Part shown: one piece after another, positions 59,188-64,000 of the stretch
Layout of the letters: every line of letters starts with the position of its first letter
How positions within the stretch are numbered: position 1 is the first letter of the stretch
Assembly (NCBI RefSeq): GCF_014323565.1
Contig: NZ_CP058669.1
Span: 372,001 to 436,000, forward strand
From: Hyphobacterium sp. CCMP332
Lineage (GTDB): Bacteria; Pseudomonadota; Alphaproteobacteria; Caulobacterales; Maricaulaceae
Reading direction: 5' to 3'
Length of the DNA: 64,000 nt
Position numbers and translations under genes: made by a program
Notes under the pieces: generated by a model
The model's database searches: none
What the model was told of the DNA's origin: nothing
What the model saw: only the letters and a program-made list of their open reading frames with translations

Positions 59188-60176
59188 ACCATGTCCCCGT
59201 TCTGCTCGACGAAGTTCTGACCGCACTCGCCGCCCGCGACGGTGCCATATACATCGACGGCACGTTTGGCGCAGGGGGCTATACCCGTGCCATCCTGTCG
59301 GCTGCTGATTGCCGCGTCATCGGTATCGACCGCGATCCGTCGGTGCGTCCGGTGGGTGAGGATTTGAAGCGGGCCTCCGGCGGGCGCTTTGTGCTCGTCG
59401 AGGCGCCTTTTTCGGCGATGCGCGATGTTGTCGCCGATGCAGGCGGCAATCAGGTCGACGGCATTGTCCTTGATCTGGGCGTCTCCTCCATGCAGCTGGA
59501 TCAGGCCGAGCGCGGCTTTTCCTTCTCGAAGCCGGGGCCGCTGGATATGCGGATGAGCGATAAAGGGCCGAGCGCAGCGGATGCGATCGCACAGCTGTCC
59601 GAAAAAGAACTTGCCGACATTTTCTACATATATGGCGAAGAGAAAAAATCGCGCCGAGTAGCGGCGGCGATTGTCCGCGAACGCGCTGAAACGCCTTTCA
59701 CCACGACAGACCATCTGGCCGCGGTTGTGGCCAAAGCTGTCGGCGGCAAGCATACGAAGACCCATCCCGCCACACGCTCTTTCCAGGGCCTGCGGATTTT
59801 CGTGAATGACGAGCTGGGTGAGCTCGTTCGTGCGCTCAGTGCAGCGGAACAACTCCTGTCTCCGCTCGGGCGGCTGGTGGTCGTCACCTTCCATTCCCTC
59901 GAGGACCGGATCGTCAAGACCTTCCTGCGTGCCCGTGCCGGTATGAATGCCGGCGGATCCCGCCACATGCCGGAGCTGGAGCAGGGGCCGGAACCCTCTT
60001 TCCGTCTTCTTACCCGCAAGGCCATCGAGCCTTCGGTCGAGGAGGTTAACGTTAACCCCCGCGCCCGGTCTGCAAAACTGCGCGCTGCCATCCGCACCGA
60101 AGCGCCGTCCTGGCCCATTGATATTTCGCTTTTCCCCAACGCGCCGTCGCTGTCACGGCTGGAGGCTTCCTCATGA
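59184..60176 (+). CDS. rsmH: 16S rRNA (cytosine-1402-N4)-methyltransferase
   Basis: 330 residues, starting ATG at 59184 (ATGA overlap). [31 protein letters not shown] (SAM loop), [40 protein letters not shown] and [18 protein letters not shown] are all family signatures. It methylates C1402 in the decoding centre together with RsmI. Tightly packed between mraZ and ftsL, as usual in dcw clusters. Confidence 0.97.
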   Translation: MNHVPVLLDEVLTALAARDGAIYIDGTFGAGGYTRAILSAADCRVIGIDRDPSVRPVGEDLKRASGGRFVLVEAPFSAMRDVVADAGGNQVDGIVLDLGVSSMQLDQAERGFSFSKPGPLDMRMSDKGPSAADAIAQLSEKELADIFYIYGEEKKSRRVAAAIVRERAETPFTTTDHLAAVVAKAVGGKHTKTHPATRSFQGLRIFVNDELGELVRALSAAEQLLSPLGRLVVVTFHSLEDRIVKTFLRARAGMNAGGSRHMPELEQGPEPSFRLLTRKAIEPSVEEVNVNPRARSAKLRAAIRTEAPSWPIDISLFPNAPSLSRLEASS

Positions 60177-60529
60177 TACGTGCTCTTAATGTGCTCGCAT
60201 TCATCGTCGCATCCGTTCTCGCCATCGCCCTTTATATTGCGAAGACCGAAGCCCAGGAAGCGCGGCAGCGACTGGTGGAAATCCGGGCCGATCTCGCCGA
60301 AGAGCGCCGCCAGATCAATGTCTTGAATGTCGATGTGGCGCATCTGGAAGACCCGGATCGCCTGCGGGCGCTGGCGCGCCAGTATCTCGGCTTTGAGCCG
60401 CTGGATCCGCGCCGCGAAGTGGCCATGTCGGATCTGCCCCTGTTGATCGAGCGGCCTGCACAGCCCTATGCGGTCGTCAGTGAAGGCCCGTCCGAATCCG
60501 CCGTTCGTGAGGTCGGGGGTCAGCAATGA
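60173..60529 (+). CDS. ftsL: Cell-division protein FtsL
   Basis: 118-residue bitopic membrane protein: a cytoplasmic N-terminus of only a few residues, one membrane helix ([21 protein letters not shown], about 4-24), then a periplasmic coiled coil ([46 protein letters not shown]) and a proline-containing tail. Alphaproteobacterial FtsL proteins are recognised mainly by this plan and by position between rsmH and ftsI. Forms the FtsBLQ divisome module. Confidence 0.88.
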   Translation: MIRALNVLAFIVASVLAIALYIAKTEAQEARQRLVEIRADLAEERRQINVLNVDVAHLEDPDRLRALARQYLGFEPLDPRREVAMSDLPLLIERPAQPYAVVSEGPSESAVREVGGQQ

Positions 60530-62298
60530 TCGGCCGCTTCTGGCAGCGAAAGAAGAATACACCGCGGTTTGAATCCTATTCGGACAGCGCGCCTTTGCCT
60601 GAGGCCGCACCGGACAATCTGACCCGCGTTTTGCGTGTTGAAAACGAAGACGCCTCCATCGTCGAAGATGCCCGCCATCGCATGATGGTCATCGGCTTCA
60701 CGCTGGTGATTGCTTTTGGAGCGCTGGGCATTCGCGCCGTCTCACTGGCCCTCTCCGGGGATGAAGCCGTTGCTGTGGCGCCTGTTCTGGCCGACACGCG
60801 GCGCGGCGATCTGGTGGATCGCAATGGTCAGGTGCTGGCGACAACGCTGGAAACCTGGTCGCTCTTTGCGGACCCCCACCTTGTCTGGGATGCCCGAGAG
60901 ACCGCCGAAGCGCTGGTCACCGTCTTGCCGGATCTGAATGTCGACGAGCTAACGGCAGATCTGTCATCGCGGCGCCGTTTTGTCTGGATCCAGCGCAATC
61001 TGACACCTCGTCAAAGGCAGGCCGTTTTCTCGCTTGGACAGCCCGGACTGGAATTTCGGACCGAGCCCCGCCGCGTGTATCCGCGTGGACGTCTTGCGGC
61101 CCACGCGATTGGACATGCAGGTCGGGACATGACCGGACTGGCCGGAGCAGAGCAGGCCTTCAATTCGGCGCTTTCCAATGATGGTGGCCGCCCGGTGGCG
61201 CTGTCCATTGATATGGGCGTGCAATTCCACGTCGATGAAATCCTGCGCCGCTATATGGCCGAGTTTCAGGCCATTGCGGCCACGGGCATTGTCATGGACG
61301 TCAATACCGGCGAGGTGCTCAGTCTCGTTTCCTTGCCGGACTTTGATCCCAATCAGGCCAGCACGGCCAGCGCCAATGATCTGCTCGATCGCGCCCTGCA
61401 GGCGCGCTATGAAATGGGTTCGACGTTCAAGGCGTTCACGGTCGCGCTGGCGCTGGAAACCGGCATCGCGTCACCCGGCGAAACCTTTGATGCCACGGCA
61501 CCCTTGCAGATTGGCGGATATACCATTGAAGACTTCCACGCTGAAAATCGCGCCCTGACGCTGGAAGAGATTTTTACGCATTCCTCCAACATCGGGTCGT
61601 CTCGGATCGCGCTGGAAGCCGGCGCGGATCGCCAGCGTGATCTTCTGCGTCGGCTCCGGCTTCTGGAGCGTGCGCCGATTGAACTGGCGGAAAGCGCCAC
61701 GCCGCTTTTGCCACAACGCTGGGGCCCGACCGAAACCGCGACGATTTCCTACGGCCACGGCATTGCGGTCAGCCCGCTGGCCGTGGCGTCTGCCTTCGCC
61801 GCCATCGCCAATGGCGGCACCTATGTGCGGCCGACATTGCGCCCGGTCCGGTCTGATGAAACCGTCGCCGGAGAACGCGTTCTGGCGCCAGAGGTCGCGC
61901 AAAGCGTGCTTGATATGATGCGCGACGTTGTCGAAAACGGCACAGGTAGCCGCGCTGATGCGCCGGGCTTCCGCGTCGCCGGGAAAACCGGCACGGCTGA
62001 AAAACCGGGACGCGGTGGATATGACGAGGATCGGTTGATCTCGTCTTTCTCGGCCGTCTTCCCCTATGACGATCCGCAATATGTTGTGCTGGTGATCCTC
62101 GACGAGCCGCAAGGCAACGCCTCCACATACGGGTATGCAACGGGCGGGTGGACGGCAGCCCCCGCTGCAGGCGAAATCATCTCGCGCATCGCATCGATTC
62201 TGGGCGTTGAACAGGAAGACGATTCCCTGACCCGCTCCGCCATGGTGCGCGCCGCTTTGATGCCTGACCCTGAACCCGTGGTGAGATCCGACCCGTGA
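60526..62298 (+). CDS. ftsI: Septal peptidoglycan transpeptidase FtsI (PBP3)
   Basis: 590 residues. Single membrane helix at about 54-76 after a cytoplasmic tail; pedestal domain with DTRRGDLVDRNGQVLA (90-105) and RVYPRGRLAAHAIGH; transpeptidase with SxxK Ser299-Lys302 (GSTFK), SSN at 353-355 and KTG at 487-489. It cross-links septal peptidoglycan and is the target of aztreonam-type beta-lactams. Overlaps ftsL and murE by 4 nt each. Confidence 0.96.
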   Translation: MIGRFWQRKKNTPRFESYSDSAPLPEAAPDNLTRVLRVENEDASIVEDARHRMMVIGFTLVIAFGALGIRAVSLALSGDEAVAVAPVLADTRRGDLVDRNGQVLATTLETWSLFADPHLVWDARETAEALVTVLPDLNVDELTADLSSRRRFVWIQRNLTPRQRQAVFSLGQPGLEFRTEPRRVYPRGRLAAHAIGHAGRDMTGLAGAEQAFNSALSNDGGRPVALSIDMGVQFHVDEILRRYMAEFQAIAATGIVMDVNTGEVLSLVSLPDFDPNQASTASANDLLDRALQARYEMGSTFKAFTVALALETGIASPGETFDATAPLQIGGYTIEDFHAENRALTLEEIFTHSSNIGSSRIALEAGADRQRDLLRRLRLLERAPIELAESATPLLPQRWGPTETATISYGHGIAVSPLAVASAFAAIANGGTYVRPTLRPVRSDETVAGERVLAPEVAQSVLDMMRDVVENGTGSRADAPGFRVAGKTGTAEKPGRGGYDEDRLISSFSAVFPYDDPQYVVLVILDEPQGNASTYGYATGGWTAAPAAGEIISRIASILGVEQEDDSLTRSAMVRAALMPDPEPVVRSDP

Positions 62299-63743
62299 AA
62301 CTTTCCGAGCTGATATCCCCGGACAGGCTTTCCGGACCGGATGCCGATATCACCGGACTGACGCTCGACAGCCGGGCGGTCCAGCCCGGTTTTCTGTTTG
62401 CGGCTCTGCCTGGGCTCCATGTCAACGGTCGCGATTTCATTCCGCAAGCCATCAAGGCCGGCGCGTCGGCGATCCTGACAGAGCCGGGGGTCGACACCGG
62501 CGGCGTGCCGGCGGTTTTTGACGAAGATCCGGCCGCTCGATTTGCCAGGATCGCCGCGCGCTTCTATCCGCGGCAGCCGGAAATCATCGCAGCGGTCACG
62601 GGGACGAATGGCAAAAGCTCGACCGTCGATTTTCTGCGCCAGATCTGGCGCGATGCGGGCATTGATGGGGCCAGCCTCGGCACGCTGGGTGTGGCGCGCG
62701 GGCAGGGCTGGGTCGAGACCGGCTACACGACACCCGATGCCGCCGCCGTCCATAAGGCGCTGGATGCGCTGGCCGTCGATAATTGTACCCATCTGGCGAT
62801 GGAGGCCTCCAGCCACGGCCTGAAGCAGAAGCGCATGGATGGCGTACGGGTGACGCTGACGGGATTCACCAATCTCACGCAGGATCACCTCGACTATCAT
62901 CCGGATTTTGCCGACTATTTTTCCAGCAAACTGAAACTTTTCCTCGAACTGGCACCCGATGGCTCGCCGACCATTATCAATGTTGATTCTGAATGGGGCG
63001 AGCAGGTTGCAGAGAAATGCAGCGCGCGCGGACTGGATGTAATTCAGGTTGGCTGGCGCGGCCGTGATTGGCGCATCCGAGAGATTACGCCGCGCGCTGC
63101 GAGCCAGCTTGTGACGCTGGAAGTCGATGGAAAGACAAAGCGGATTGAACTGCCGCTCGTCGGCGAATTCCAGGTCGCCAATGCGGTCGGTGCCGCAGCG
63201 ATGGCGGTGCATTCCGGCGTGACGCAAGACGCCGCGCTGGCGTCAGTCGGCAAGCTGAAAGGCGTGCCCGGACGGCTGGAGCTCGCCGCGCGGACATCAA
63301 ACGGATGTCCTGTGCTCGTTGATTTCGCCCACACCCCCGACGGGCTCGACAAGCTGATCCGCGCCGTTCGTCCGCATACACGCGGGCGTGTCGTGATTGT
63401 ATTCGGCTGCGGTGGTGATCGCGATCCGACCAAGCGCAAGCCAATGGGTGAAATTGCGGTGAAACTCGCCGACCACGCTATTGTCACAGATGACAATCCC
63501 CGTTCCGAAGATGCCGCCACCATTCGTGCCAAAATCATGGAGGGCGCCATCGGGGCCGAGGAGATCGGCGACCGCGCCCGGGCCATCCGCACAGCGCTTC
63601 ACCAGTTGAAGCCGGGCGATACGTTGCTCCTGGCTGGAAAGGGCCATGAAACCGGCCAGAAAATTGGCGATGTCACCTATCCCTTCGATGATCGCGAAGA
63701 AGCCCGGAAGGCGGTCGCCGGCATGGAGGGCGATCATGGCTGA
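62295..63743 (+). CDS. murE: UDP-N-acetylmuramoyl-L-alanyl-D-glutamate--2,6-diaminopimelate ligase
   Basis: 482 residues from a GTG at 62295. Mur-ligase plan: TGLTLDSRAVQPGFLFAAL at the start, P-loop TGTNGKSST (102-110), MEASSHGLKQKR, LTQDHLDYH, LVDFAHTPDGL, and the DNPR motif at 400-403, which selects meso-diaminopimelate as substrate rather than lysine. Cytoplasmic third ligase of stem-peptide synthesis. Overlaps murF by 8 nt. Confidence 0.96.
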   Translation: MKLSELISPDRLSGPDADITGLTLDSRAVQPGFLFAALPGLHVNGRDFIPQAIKAGASAILTEPGVDTGGVPAVFDEDPAARFARIAARFYPRQPEIIAAVTGTNGKSSTVDFLRQIWRDAGIDGASLGTLGVARGQGWVETGYTTPDAAAVHKALDALAVDNCTHLAMEASSHGLKQKRMDGVRVTLTGFTNLTQDHLDYHPDFADYFSSKLKLFLELAPDGSPTIINVDSEWGEQVAEKCSARGLDVIQVGWRGRDWRIREITPRAASQLVTLEVDGKTKRIELPLVGEFQVANAVGAAAMAVHSGVTQDAALASVGKLKGVPGRLELAARTSNGCPVLVDFAHTPDGLDKLIRAVRPHTRGRVVIVFGCGGDRDPTKRKPMGEIAVKLADHAIVTDDNPRSEDAATIRAKIMEGAIGAEEIGDRARAIRTALHQLKPGDTLLLAGKGHETGQKIGDVTYPFDDREEARKAVAGMEGDHG

Positions 63744-64000
63744 CACGCTCTGGACAGCCCGGGAAGCCGCAGTCGCGACATCCGGCCAGCTCACGGGCGG
63801 CGAAAACTGGTCCGCCAGCGGGATTTCGATCGATACAAGGTCGATCAAACCCGGCGATCTGTTTGTCGCCTTGCAGGACCAGCGCGACGGTCATGATTTC
63901 GTGCCGGATGCCATGGCGCGCGGCGCGGCGGCGGCACTCGTCGCCCGGTCGGATTGTGGCCCTGGTGCCAAATTGGTCGTGGAGGACACGCTTGATGGAT
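63736..64000 (+). CDS. murF: UDP-N-acetylmuramoyl-tripeptide--D-alanyl-D-alanine ligase, N-terminus only
   Basis: ATG at 63736 begins MADTLWTAREAAVATSGQLT; 88 codons lie within the window before it is cut. ISIDTRSIKPGDLFVALQDQRDGHDFVPDAMARGAAAALV is the N-terminal Mur-ligase substrate-binding domain typical of MurF (ISIDTRSIKPGDLFVAL), and the position after murE supports it. It adds D-Ala-D-Ala to the UDP-MurNAc tripeptide. Confidence 0.92.
   Translation, partial: MADTLWTAREAAVATSGQLTGGENWSASGISIDTRSIKPGDLFVALQDQRDGHDFVPDAMARGAAAALVARSDCGPGAKLVVEDTLDG

Overview
The window reads as chromosomal DNA of an alphaproteobacterium, most probably a marine member of the Caulobacterales/Maricaulales type (Maricaulis/Hyphomonas-like). 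The evidence is moderately high GC, a DnaG whose zinc ligands are lost as in other alphaproteobacteria, an RpoD with a long acidic insert, a dcw cluster starting mraZ-rsmH-ftsL-ftsI-murE-murF, and many secreted peptidases and hydrolases (DPP IV, M28, penicillin acylase). The genus is inferred from gene content, not measured. Nearly all of the window is densely packed ordinary chromosome; I see no prophage, IS element, integron or CRISPR array.

Layout. 1-2.7 kb (minus): a secreted protein cut by the window edge, trxB, a phosphatase-like lipoprotein lacking its catalytic Cys, and an ELM1-like protein. 2.8-4.7 kb (plus): a BlaI-type repressor with two tandem operators, translationally coupled to an M56 sensor-type peptidase fused to an M23 endopeptidase. 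4.8-13.2 kb (minus): a pyrimidine/arginine cluster carA - [methyltransferase-PhyH fusion] - [orphan peptide-binding lipoprotein] - carB - greA, in which about 0.9 kb of carB is riddled with single-base indels that look like sequence error. 13.3-21.9 kb: yqeY, dnaG, rpoD, small enzymes and panD. 22.7 kb: a CAU tRNA that looks like tRNA-Ile2. 22.8-36.0 kb: secreted hydrolases, a five-gene lipid/membrane operon (thiolase, acyl-CoA ligase, AI-2E permease, CaCA exchanger, penicillin acylase), rsgA, acyl-CoA thioesterase plus SDR, and a second SIMPL protein. 36-41 kb: YgjP-like metallopeptidase, DPP IV, a 5'-less gene remnant, ettA.

41.2-46.9 kb is a methionine-cycle operon: an ArsR-methyltransferase fusion (SahR-like) preceded by an 18-bp palindrome, metF, and a MetH split into two overlapping genes. 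47.9-50.9 kb holds a four-gene unit: lipoprotein, retropepsin-like protease that apparently starts at ATT, RimK-type ATP-grasp ligase, and AstE-like carboxypeptidase/deacylase. It is probably a system that adds amino acids to a protein or peptide and removes them again, and it is the best candidate here for under-described biology. 51-58 kb carries a fasciclin protein, a fused 5-oxoprolinase, a soluble TerB-DnaJ protein, an EamA transporter and AmpD.

58.1-64 kb: rnpB (RNase P RNA), then a 200-bp control region with three 11-bp-phased DnaA boxes, a 17-bp palindrome and four 10-bp-phased MraZ-type repeats, leading into the dcw cluster, which runs with 4-8 nt overlaps off the end of the window inside murF.
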